In this document: positions 1-5,143 of the stretch, piece by piece
Layout of the letters: each line of letters opens with the position of its first letter
Numbering within the stretch: position 1 is the first letter of the stretch
Source: Candidatus Phaeomarinibacter sp.
GTDB lineage: Bacteria > Pseudomonadota > Alphaproteobacteria > CGMCC-115125
DNA length: 6,419 nucleotides
Reading direction: 5' to 3'
NCBI GenBank assembly: GCA_028279995.1
Contig: JANQMQ010000557.1
Coordinates: 1 to 6,419 of the forward strand
Position numbers and translations under genes: made by a program
Notes under the pieces: model-generated
Told to the model about the DNA's origin: nothing
The model's database searches: none
Seen by the model: the letters and a program-made list of their open reading frames with translations, nothing else

Positions 1-486
1 CGGGATGTTGTCGAGCAACAGGGGCTGACGGCTTTCGAGGGCATGGCGGATATGTGCTGGCAGGCCATCCGGGAACTGGCCGAGCGGCCCGTCGTGCTGA
101 CACCGCATGAAGGCGAATTCAAACGCCTGTTTCCCAGTCTGGATGATCACCCGGACGGCAAGCCAGGCAGGGTGCGCGAAGCGGCCCGGCAGTCCGGCGC
201 GATTGTTGTGCTCAAGGGGCCGGACACGGTGATTGCCGATCCGCAAGGGCGGGTTGCCATCAACTCCAACGCGCCGCCCACCCTCGCGACGGCCGGCTCC
301 GGTGACGTACTGAGCGGGTTTATTCTCGCGCAGCTGGCGCAGGGTGTGCCGGCCTTCGAAGCGGCGTGCATCGGTGTCTGGCTGCATGGCGAAGCGGCGA
401 TCCACTTTGGACCAGGCCTGATCGCGGAGGATCTGCCGGATATGCTGCCCGACGTTCTGGAAGAACTGGAGGTGCGTCTTGGCTGA
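1..486 (+). CDS. nnrD: ADP-dependent NAD(P)H-hydrate dehydratase (C-terminal part, 5'-truncated by window)
   Basis: The reading frame is open from base 1, so the gene starts upstream; 161 residues are visible. The protein dehydrates damaged, hydrated NAD(P)H back to NAD(P)H using ADP or ATP, a cytosolic cofactor-repair reaction. Visible YjeF C-terminal (ribokinase-like) motifs, numbered from the first visible codon, are TPHEGEF at about 34-40, KGPDTVIADP at about 72-81, and AGSGDVLSG at about 98-106, whose Asp (about 102) is the expected catalytic base. The order and spacing are normal for the family and the C-terminus is complete. In many bacteria this domain is fused behind an NAD(P)H-hydrate epimerase domain (bifunctional Nnr). 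The N-terminal half lies outside the window, so fused or stand-alone cannot be decided. The stop overlaps the next gene by 8 bases, implying co-transcription and translational coupling. Confidence 0.93.
   Translation, partial: RDVVEQQGLTAFEGMADMCWQAIRELAERPVVLTPHEGEFKRLFPSLDDHPDGKPGRVREAARQSGAIVVLKGPDTVIADPQGRVAINSNAPPTLATAGSGDVLSGFILAQLAQGVPAFEAACIGVWLHGEAAIHFGPGLIAEDLPDMLPDVLEELEVRLG
468..474 (+). promoter_or_regulatory. Shine-Dalgarno sequence selecting the TTG start at 479
   Basis: GGAGGTG lies inside the last codons of nnrD. The GGAGG core ends 6 bases before TTG at 479. This near-perfect site, together with the absence of an upstream ATG in the frame, supports a TTG start and coupling to nnrD translation. 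Confidence 0.7.
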
Positions 487-700
487 CCAGAAACCAAAAT
501 ACAGGAAGCCGCTTCCAAAACGCTTCAATGTCGCGATGACAGACGAAGCCTATAGAAAGCTGCGTGGCTTTGCAGACGAGACCAGTCTCTCAAACAATTA
601 TGTGCTGACTACGCTGCTGGAGTATGCGGATGATTTGATTGACCCGGCCGTGTTCAAGCGCTGTGTTGATGACATGCTGGAAAAGGCAAGGGTGGAATGA
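479..700 (+). CDS. Small ribbon-helix-helix-like protein (73 aa), function unknown
   Basis: I do not recognise this as a named gene. It starts at TTG, overlaps the nnrD stop by 8 bases, and its stop overlaps the next gene's ATG (ATGA at 697-700), so it sits inside a compact operon. The N-terminus is basic (Lys and Arg through residues 5-15). A short beta-strand-like stretch (KRFNVAMTDEAYRKL, 14-28) follows, then helices at about 22-34 and 38-54. This resembles the strand-helix-helix layout of Arc/CopG-type DNA-binding domains or antitoxins. An acidic amphipathic tail covers about 55-73. No toxin partner is adjacent; the downstream gene is an ordinary GNAT enzyme. Its early codons look more A-rich than the flanking genes. 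That it is a real protein is well supported by the ribosome site and overlaps; the DNA-binding role is inference. Confidence 0.7.
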   Translation: MADQKPKYRKPLPKRFNVAMTDEAYRKLRGFADETSLSNNYVLTTLLEYADDLIDPAVFKRCVDDMLEKARVE

Positions 701-1194
701 GCGTCGAGATCCGGCATGCCGTGGCGACCGATCAGGCGCAGATCGTTGATCTGTACAACCACTATGTGCGGGACACAGCGATCACCTTCGACATAGAGCC
801 CTATACGGTCGAAACCCGTCAGCCATGGTTCGCCCAGTTTGCGGAAACCGGCCCGCATCAATTGCTTGTCGCGGACGATGGCGGACAGGTTCTTGGCTAT
901 GCGGGTACTATGGCCTACCGGCCAAAGGCGGCATACGCGCAATCCGTCGAGACCACGATCTATCTGCGACAGGATGCCGGCGGACAGGGGCTTGGCGGCC
1001 GCCTCTATGAAGCCCTGTTTGCTGCCCTCGAAAATGCACCTGTCCATCGCCTGCTAGCGGGCATGACCCTGCCCAACGAGGCGTCGGATGCACTTCACCG
1101 CAAGCACGGGTTTGAGCCCTGCGGGTTTTACAGGGAAGTGGGCTTCAAGTTCGGCCGCTACTGGGATGTGCAGTGGTACGATCGAGCTCTGTAA
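697..1194 (+). CDS. GNAT N-acetyltransferase, phosphinothricin/methionine-sulfoximine acetyltransferase type
   Basis: The 165-residue product is full length for the family (about 160-185). It is a soluble enzyme that transfers acetyl from acetyl-CoA to an amino group; relatives act on phosphinothricin, methionine sulfoximine or methionine sulfone. Family landmarks are YNHYVRDTAITFDIEP (20-35), LGYAG (66-70), SVETTIYL (83-90) with the conserved Glu85, the acetyl-CoA pyrophosphate loop QDAGGQGLGGRL (92-103), and AGMTLPNEASDALHRKHGF (121-139). The end, KFGRYWDVQWYDRAL, is also typical. The ATG overlaps the preceding stop (ATGA), and AAGGGTGG lies just upstream as ribosome site. It probably belongs to the nnrD operon. 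Natural substrate is unproven; distant members of the family have been annotated 'phosphinothricin acetyltransferase' without test. It converges on marR with 25 bases between stops and no clear terminator. Confidence 0.92.
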   Translation: MSVEIRHAVATDQAQIVDLYNHYVRDTAITFDIEPYTVETRQPWFAQFAETGPHQLLVADDGGQVLGYAGTMAYRPKAAYAQSVETTIYLRQDAGGQGLGGRLYEALFAALENAPVHRLLAGMTLPNEASDALHRKHGFEPCGFYREVGFKFGRYWDVQWYDRAL

Positions 1195-1219
1195 CACCGC
1201 GCCCTGCAACGCCGAACCG

Positions 1220-1660
1220 TTACTCTTGATCCGCGTTCTGCAGAAGGGCGGTCAGGGCCCGGGCAAGACTGTCTGCCTGTTCAGCACTGATGTGCCGGTC
1301 CAGAAGGTCATTCACCTGCGCAAAGGCCGGGCGTGATGCCGCGATGGCTTCATGACCCCTGCGGGAAACTGACAGGGCCCAGGCGCGCGCATCATCAGGC
1401 GCACGGTTGCGTTCCACATAGCCCAGCTTGTCCAGTCGCCGGACCATGGCGGTCATCGCTGAGTCATTCTGCTGGAGGTCGCGGGCAACCTCGGACTGGG
1501 CCACGGGTTCGCGGTCTGCAATTACGGCCAGCACCGCAGCCTGCGCCGTGGAGAGGTTGGCGGCAGATGCAAGCTCCGCATCAGCACGAGTCTTGAGAAC
1601 ATGTGCCACCCGTTGAATGAGAAAATACAGTTTGTGGGTGGAGGCGGGAGAGGGCGTCAT
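1220..1660 (-). CDS. MarR-family transcriptional regulator
   Basis: The protein has 146 residues from the ATG at 1660. The reading frame extends to a GTG at 1699, but that codon lies inside the palindromic operator and the -10 element, so the ATG is preferred; AAGG sits 6 bases before it. Domain order is typical of MarR dimeric winged-helix repressors: an N-terminal dimerisation helix (about 8-32), a winged helix (about 36-105) with LSTAQAAVLAVIADREPV leading in, a recognition helix near NDSAMTAMVRRLDKLG (65-80), the wing with the D-x-R motif (DDARA, 89-93), then a C-terminal dimerisation helix. MarR proteins usually sense small phenolic or other aromatic ligands or oxidants and repress a divergent gene. 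Here the divergent gene is the amidohydrolase at 1730, and the shared spacer carries a palindrome, so autoregulation plus control of that gene is likely. The ligand is unknown. Confidence 0.93.
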   Translation of the reverse strand: MTPSPASTHKLYFLIQRVAHVLKTRADAELASAANLSTAQAAVLAVIADREPVAQSEVARDLQQNDSAMTAMVRRLDKLGYVERNRAPDDARAWALSVSRRGHEAIAASRPAFAQVNDLLDRHISAEQADSLARALTALLQNADQE

Positions 1661-1687
1661 GAAAGGCCTTGCATAGCATCTGCGGAC

Positions 1688-1715
1688 ATAATACTTCACT
1701 AGTGAAGTAAATCAA
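1688..1715 (-). promoter_or_regulatory. Putative sigma70-type promoter of marR
   Basis: Read on the minus strand, TTGATT (1710-1715) serves as -35 and TATTAT (1688-1693) as -10, separated by 16 bases. The predicted start is about 20 bases before the marR ATG. The whole spacer is occupied by the palindromic operator, so bound repressor would block RNA polymerase directly. Confidence 0.6.
1692..1709. promoter_or_regulatory. Perfect 18-bp palindrome, probable MarR operator
   Basis: TACTTCACTAGTGAAGTA is identical to its own reverse complement. It lies between divergent marR (32-49 bases before its ATG) and the amidohydrolase gene (21-38 bases before its ATG). Length and symmetry fit a site for a winged-helix dimer of the MarR family. 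Its overlap with the marR promoter and closeness to the other start suggest that one site controls both genes. Confidence 0.8.
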
Positions 1716-1729
1716 ATCGGAGCCGGATC

Positions 1730-2542
1730 ATGGGTGCAATCGATGTGTGGGCACAACTCACAACCGAGCGGATGGCAAAGCAGCCCTGGCTCGAAACACT
1801 GCTGCGCTGGACGGGTCAGGCAGGCAAGCCCGTGGTGCCGACGCCGGAGCTGACACTGGCGGCCATGGACGAGGCAGATGTGGATATCGCGCTTCTGTCA
1901 GCCTGGTATGGCCCTGCCGGGGATCTCATCACCAACGAAGAAGTGGACCGCCAGATAGATGCGGCACCCGACCGCTTTCGCGGTCTTGCCAGTGTCGATC
2001 TCAACCGGCCCATGGAGGCGGTGCGCGTTATTCGGGATGTGGTGGACGGCAAGCGGTTTGTCGGCGTGCGCGTGGTGCCGTGGCTTTGGAACCTGCCACC
2101 GGATGACCGCCGTTACTATCCGATCTATGCAGCCTGCATCGATGCGGGCGTGCCCTTCTGTACCCAGGTCGGGCATACGGGTCCCCTGTGTCCGTCCGAG
2201 CCGGGGCGGCCAATTCCCTATCTTGAGCAGGTGCTGCTCGACTTCCCCGAACTCGTGGTTGTCGGCGGGCATGTGGGCTTTCCATGGGTCAACGAACTGG
2301 TATCGCTGACCATGAAGTTCCCGAACCTGTATCTGGATACGTCGGCATACACACTGCATCGCCTGCCGCCGGATTTTGTTGCCTACATGAAGGGCCCAGG
2401 CGCCGACAGGATAATGTTCGGCACTAACTGGCCGATGCTTTCACCGCAGAGATGCCTTGAAAAACTCGATACGCTGGGGCTTGAACCTGCGCGTCAGGAG
2501 ATGTTCCTGTACGGGACTGCGCGGCGGGTATTCAATCTCTAG
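1730..2542 (+). CDS. Amidohydrolase-2 family protein with substituted metal ligands
   Basis: The 270-residue cytosolic TIM-barrel protein is of the amidohydrolase-2 (ACMSD-like) family. GGAG ends 7 bases before the ATG. Later barrel motifs are recognisable: GVRVVP (112-117), QVGHTGP (146-152) with His149, VVGGHVGFPWVNE (177-189) with His181, YLDTSAY (201-207) and MFGTNWPM (229-236). The N-terminal metal motif DxHxH is replaced by D5-V-W7-A-Q9, and the normally catalytic Asp in the FGSDWP motif is Asn233. With both early His ligands and the Asp gone, standard divalent-metal hydrolysis or decarboxylation looks unlikely. The protein may use other chemistry, bind a ligand, or belong to an annotated amidohydrolase subgroup that has lost metal. 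I recall similar DxW-start, TNYP/TNWP-containing relatives, so this need not be a defect of one gene; the frame is intact. It is divergent from marR and likely repressed by it. Substrate is unknown. Confidence 0.88.
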   Translation: MGAIDVWAQLTTERMAKQPWLETLLRWTGQAGKPVVPTPELTLAAMDEADVDIALLSAWYGPAGDLITNEEVDRQIDAAPDRFRGLASVDLNRPMEAVRVIRDVVDGKRFVGVRVVPWLWNLPPDDRRYYPIYAACIDAGVPFCTQVGHTGPLCPSEPGRPIPYLEQVLLDFPELVVVGGHVGFPWVNELVSLTMKFPNLYLDTSAYTLHRLPPDFVAYMKGPGADRIMFGTNWPMLSPQRCLEKLDTLGLEPARQEMFLYGTARRVFNL

Positions 2543-2557
2543 ACTGTAAGTCGCGCG

Positions 2558-3304
2558 TCAGGTGCTTGCCTGCCACATCACGTCAAACAGGGCGTTCTGC
2601 ACATTGGCGAACTCACTGCTCTCGATGATGAGGCCGTAATTCTCCTTGCGCGATGAGATCAGGCCGACCTTGTTGTCGAACAGGAAGAGCGTCATCACAA
2701 ACGGCTCCGCGGCTGATGTGTAGCGGACCCGGCGCATCTCCGCGTCGCTGTCATGCCAGATGTCGTCGGTCTCCTCTGCTTTTGATCGCAGCACATGCAG
2801 CCACTTGCCGGCGGCGACGCGCTGCGCCACGAAGTGGTCGATCACCTCGCGACCGGGGGAGGCCAGAAGCTCCTGCATGGAAAGGATGCCGCGTACGGTG
2901 TCAGTCTCTGACGTCAGCATCGTGTTGAGAACGGTCGAGATACCGTCCACCCCGTCATAAACCTGAAAGCGCGGTGCGCTTTCCCCCTTGTCGTAGAGCG
3001 AGCGCAGGTCGGGCAGCATGGCGGAAAGGGCGCGCTGCTTGTCGTCCAGATTGCGGGCCAACACGTCCGGGTTTTCCGCCACCATATGCGTCTTGCCACC
3101 CTTCTGGACGAGAGTTACCAGCTTGTCGTCCTTCAGCTTGTCCAGCAGCGAATAGGCCGTGGTGCGCCCGATACCGGCCTCGCGGGCAACCTGCTGCACC
3201 GGCGCACTGCCCAGCTTGAGGGCCGCCATGTAGAAGCGCCCGAGCTTACCGGTGAAGCCAAGGGCGGCCAGACCACTCTCAGTTTTGTCGGAAAATTTAG
3301 ACAT
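2558..3304 (-). CDS. TrmB-family transcriptional regulator
   Basis: The 248-residue protein begins with a TrmB-type winged helix (about 13-68): LGFTGKLGRFYMAAL, then the helix-turn-helix PVQQVAREAGIGRTTAYSLL (35-54), and a wing at about 62-75. A short coiled linker (about 78-105) leads to a C-terminal effector region starting near FQVYDGVDGISTVLNTML (113-130) and ending about 243, resembling the PLD-like ligand domain of TrmB proteins. TrmB regulators are best known as sugar sensors in archaea; bacterial members occur with varied ligands. The gene is divergent from the membrane-protein/nitrilase operon with an 89-base spacer, so it is the probable regulator of that operon. The start ATG has only a weak ribosome site (GGG about 7 bases upstream). 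The 3' end converges on the amidohydrolase gene with 15 bases between stops and no visible terminator. Confidence 0.85.
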   Translation of the reverse strand: MSKFSDKTESGLAALGFTGKLGRFYMAALKLGSAPVQQVAREAGIGRTTAYSLLDKLKDDKLVTLVQKGGKTHMVAENPDVLARNLDDKQRALSAMLPDLRSLYDKGESAPRFQVYDGVDGISTVLNTMLTSETDTVRGILSMQELLASPGREVIDHFVAQRVAAGKWLHVLRSKAEETDDIWHDSDAEMRRVRYTSAAEPFVMTLFLFDNKVGLISSRKENYGLIIESSEFANVQNALFDVMWQAST

Positions 3305-3349
3305 TGCGACCCGTATTGATCTCCAAATATATTGAAAATAGGTAATCCA

Positions 3350-3365
3350 GACACAGAAAAGTGTC
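3350..3365. promoter_or_regulatory. Inverted repeat, candidate operator for the divergent TrmB/isomerase-like spacer
   Basis: GACAC (3350-3354) and GTGTC (3361-3365) form a 5+5 inverted repeat with a 6-base A-rich centre, in the 89-base divergent spacer (3305-3393). The spacer is AT-rich compared with its neighbours and also holds the 8-base palindrome AATATATT (3326-3333). No convincing -35/-10 pair was found for either gene. A regulatory role is inferred from position. Confidence 0.4.
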
Positions 3366-3393
3366 CAAATAATTCGACATAGAGAAGCGGCCC

Positions 3394-3774
3394 ATGAGCG
3401 AAATCCTGATAACGTCCGGCCTGATCCAGGTCACCCTCGCCGTGCTGCTGGGCTGGCCCCTGGCTTTGATGCATTCAGGCTGGAAACAGGTCGGGCCGCT
3501 GCGTCACACCAAGCGGGTGCTGCAGTACCATCTGGACAATGTCTTCATGGGTATTCTGCAGATGGTCATCGCGACGGTGTTTCCGGACATGCCGGTGATC
3601 GCGGGCTGGCTGTTGCTGATCGGCTCCTGGACCAACCCGATGCCGTTCATTTACATGGCGGCCTCCACGAAGCCGCTGCCGGAACAGCGCGGCATGCGCA
3701 TCTTTTCCATCATCTCCTTTATCATCATGACGACGGCCTATCTCTGGCTCGTCGCGGCATGGCTCACCCGCTAG
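3394..3774 (+). CDS. Styrene-oxide-isomerase-like four-helix membrane protein
   Basis: The 126-residue integral inner-membrane protein has four hydrophobic segments at about 4-26, 48-64, 66-86 and 102-123. From memory it aligns with styrene-oxide isomerase (StyC), a haem b membrane enzyme that converts epoxides to aldehydes. LLGWPLALMHSG (18-29) matches the StyC first helix ending in W-M-H; H46-x5-M52-G53 matches H-x5-N-G, where the StyC His (H58) is the haem ligand; W79-T-N81 with aromatic residues after it matches W-S-N-x3-Y. Differences are that the StyC Asn after the His is Met52, and Phe85 occupies the Tyr position with Tyr87 two residues later. The protein is shorter than StyC (about 170), lacking the C-terminal tail. 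AGAGAAG (3381-3387) is a modest ribosome site. It is followed 14 bases later by the nitrilase-like gene. Isomerase activity is inference; it could be a fold relative with another job. Confidence 0.7.
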   Translation: MSEILITSGLIQVTLAVLLGWPLALMHSGWKQVGPLRHTKRVLQYHLDNVFMGILQMVIATVFPDMPVIAGWLLLIGSWTNPMPFIYMAASTKPLPEQRGMRIFSIISFIIMTTAYLWLVAAWLTR

Positions 3775-3776
3775 GC

Positions 3777-3780
3777 GGAG
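3777..3780 (+). promoter_or_regulatory. Ribosome site choosing the nitrilase start at 3789
   Basis: GGAG lies 8 bases before ATG 3789, immediately after the upstream stop. The alternative in-frame ATG at 3759 lies inside the previous gene without a comparable site and would add ten residues (MAHPLGGDGH) that precede the family domain. Confidence 0.6.
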
Positions 3781-3788
3781 ACGGACAC

Positions 3789-4823
3789 ATGACGGAAACT
3801 GATCAGGTCACAACCCGTGTTGCCGCCGTGCAGATGGAAGCGCGCGTCGCTGACATTCCCTACAACATCGACCATGCAGCCCGGCTGATTGATGAAGCGG
3901 TCTCCAAGGGTGCGGAGATTATCGCCATCCCCGAGTTCTTCACGACGCGCATCGTCTATGACGAGCGGCTGTTCGGGTGCTCGCTGCCGCCAGAAAACCC
4001 GGCGCTGGACATGCTGGTGTCGAAGGCGACCCTGAACAACGTGATGATCGGCGGCTCCTATCTCGAGATGCGCGATGGCGACGTCTACAACACCTATGTG
4101 CTGGTGGAGCCGGACGGCACGGTGCACCGCCACGACAAGGACCTGCCCACCATGGTCGAGAACGCCTTTTATGTGGGTGGCTGCGATGATGGATACATCG
4201 AAACCGCCAAGGGCCGCATCGGCGCAGCCGTATGCTGGGAAATGGTGCGCACCCAGACGCCAAAGCGGCTCATCGGCAAGGTTGATCTTCTTATGACCGG
4301 CTCCCACTGGTGGTCTGATCCGGGCTGGTGGGTGTTCAAGCCGATTGCAGAGTCTTTCCACGCAGGCAACGGCCGCATGATGCATCGGACACCGGGACGG
4401 CTGGCGGCGATGATCGGCGCGCCCATTCTGCATGCAGGACACACGGGCATTCTTGAAGGCGGCTACCTCATGGTGCCGGGCACTCGTTGGAACGTCGGAA
4501 CCCGGACCCAGCTCATGGGCGATACCCAGATCGTGGACGGGGTAGGAGACCTGGTGGCCTGGCGTCACTATGCGGACGGGGCGGGGGTCATTACGGCGGA
4601 CATCGAACTGGGCCAGACCGAGACGCGTGAGGAGATACCCGACCGCTTCTGGATCCAGCGCCTCAGCCGCCTCACCAACTTCATCTGGCATCACCAGAAT
4701 GCCTGCGGAAAAAGCGCCTATCAGTGGGCAAAACGCACCGGCAGGCTGCAAACCTACGATTTCACCCGCAACATGCCGCCGGCGGCCCTAACCGCCCGAA
4801 ATGACAAGGTTTTGACCCCCTGA
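3789..4823 (+). CDS. Nitrilase-superfamily carbon-nitrogen hydrolase
   Basis: The 344-residue cytosolic hydrolase hydrolyses a nitrile or amide carbon-nitrogen bond. Starting at 3789, the catalytic triad is complete: Glu49 in IIAIPEFF, Lys117 in HDKDLPT, and Cys149 in GAAVCWEM. The extra conserved Glu (E124, in PTMVENAFYVGG) is present. The R-x-x-K-x-L-P-T-x-x-E and C-W-E signatures resemble the true nitrilase/cyanide-hydratase branch more than the amidase branches, which usually read C-Y-D or similar. Length fits nitrilases (about 310-370). Other landmarks are GSHWWSDPGWW (171-181) and a C-terminal extension from about 290 (RFWIQRLSRLTNFIW) that may support oligomer contacts. The gene follows the StyC-like gene by 14 bases, so the two probably form one operon controlled by the TrmB regulator. 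Superfamily is certain; nitrilase rather than amidase is likely but not proven, and the substrate is unknown. Confidence 0.9.
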   Translation: MTETDQVTTRVAAVQMEARVADIPYNIDHAARLIDEAVSKGAEIIAIPEFFTTRIVYDERLFGCSLPPENPALDMLVSKATLNNVMIGGSYLEMRDGDVYNTYVLVEPDGTVHRHDKDLPTMVENAFYVGGCDDGYIETAKGRIGAAVCWEMVRTQTPKRLIGKVDLLMTGSHWWSDPGWWVFKPIAESFHAGNGRMMHRTPGRLAAMIGAPILHAGHTGILEGGYLMVPGTRWNVGTRTQLMGDTQIVDGVGDLVAWRHYADGAGVITADIELGQTETREEIPDRFWIQRLSRLTNFIWHHQNACGKSAYQWAKRTGRLQTYDFTRNMPPAALTARNDKVLTP

Positions 4824-4880
4824 CCCCAAGACCTGGCGACGACCGGCAATCCGGCTTCGATAGTCGGCGTATCTGCCTGT

Positions 4881-4908
4881 TTGCGCTTTGGGATTCATGG
4901 TGTAGAAA
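4881..4908 (+). promoter_or_regulatory. Candidate promoter of tRNA-Leu
   Basis: TTGCGC (4881-4886) and TAGAAA (4903-4908) are 16 bases apart, with a GC-rich stretch (GCGCTCCGCCCG) directly downstream, as often seen at stringently controlled stable-RNA promoters. The match to consensus is partial. The rest of the 4824-4932 gap shows no gene and no clear terminator for the nitrilase operon. Confidence 0.35.
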
Positions 4909-4913
4909 GCGCT

Positions 4914-4928
4914 CCGCCCGTCAGGCGG
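4914..4928 (+). other. Small hairpin in tRNA-Leu 5' leader
   Basis: CCGCC (4914-4918) and GGCGG (4924-4928) pair around CGTCA, four bases before the mature tRNA. There is no T-run, so it is not a standard terminator. It may belong to the pre-tRNA leader removed by RNase P. Confidence 0.35.
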
Positions 4929-4932
4929 GTAT

Positions 4933-5017
4933 GCGGGCGTGGTGAAATTGGTAGACACGCAAGATTTAGGTTCTTGTGCCGAAAGGTGTGGGGGTTCAAG
5001 TCCCTCCGCCCGCACCA
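4933..5017 (+). tRNA. tRNA-Leu (anticodon UAG)
   Basis: This is an 85-base type II tRNA with encoded CCA (5015-5017). The acceptor stem GCGGGCG (4933-4939) pairs perfectly with CGCCCGC (5007-5013), discriminator A5014. The anticodon stem CAAGA/TCTTG (4960-4964/4972-4976) encloses TTTAGGT, giving anticodon TAG (4967-4969), which reads CUN leucine codons. The long variable arm (CCGAAAGG region) is typical of tRNA-Leu. The T arm is GGGGG-TTCAAGT-CCCTC (4990-5006), with one G-U pair. It lies upstream of trigger factor. Confidence 0.97.
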
Positions 5018-5047
5018 AACCCTGACACCACAGATTTGCTGCCTTAT

Positions 5048-5073
5048 GGGGGCGCGCATGAGGCGCCGGCCCC
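5048..5073 (+). other. GC-rich hairpin between tRNA-Leu and tig
   Basis: GGCGC (5051-5055) pairs with GCGCC (5063-5067) around GCATGAG. Outer GGG (5048-5050) can add pairs with CCC (5071-5073 or neighbours) across a bulge. It is followed by TTCGAAAA rather than a T-run, so at best it is a weak terminator or processing structure for the tRNA transcript. Confidence 0.35.
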
Positions 5074-5091
5074 TTCGAAAAGCGCAGCGTA

Positions 5092-5121
5092 TTGGCATTG
5101 GAGTCTGGCTCCCATGCCCAA
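5092..5121 (+). promoter_or_regulatory. Long imperfect hairpin over an upstream ATG in the tig leader
   Basis: GGCAT-T-GGAG (5094-5103) pairs with CTCC-C-ATGCC (5109-5118) around TCTGG: nine pairs and one T/C mismatch. TTGG/CCAA can extend it with a bulge. The structure would bury GGAG (5100-5103) and the ATG at 5114, which is in frame with tig. It argues that the productive start is the downstream ATG at 5144, or that initiation at 5114 is structure-regulated. Confidence 0.45.
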
Positions 5122-5143
5122 CATGAACGGAATTGAGACGGCG

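Noticed and set aside
598..1047. Minus-strand 149-codon frame opposite the GNAT gene
   Set aside because: It has no recognisable motif and lies opposite a clearly conserved acetyltransferase.
1195..1219. Possible bidirectional terminator between the GNAT gene and marR
   Set aside because: No stem followed by a T-run could be found in the 25 bases.
1661..1699. Extended marR start at GTG 1699
   Set aside because: It would put the first codons inside the operator and -10 element; ATG 1660 has a ribosome site and matches the usual MarR N-terminus.
3759..3788. Ten-residue N-terminal extension of the nitrilase from ATG 3759
   Set aside because: It overlaps the previous gene and lacks the GGAG that precedes ATG 3789.
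3771..4751. 326-codon minus-strand frame opposite the nitrilase gene
   Set aside because: Long antisense frames are common in GC-rich coding DNA. No domain is recognisable, and the sense strand has an intact catalytic triad.
4814..4827. Tandem TGACCCC repeat at the nitrilase stop
   Set aside because: Only two 7-base copies with no structure; likely chance.
4788..5018. Minus-strand 76-codon frame across tRNA-Leu
   Set aside because: It is the antisense of the tRNA; peptides such as GLEPPHLSAQEPKSCVSTNFT are well-known false proteins from translating tRNA-Leu.
4881..5126. Plus-strand 81-codon frame across tRNA-Leu
   Set aside because: It translates the tRNA itself (GRGEIGRHARFRFL...), another recurrent artefact.
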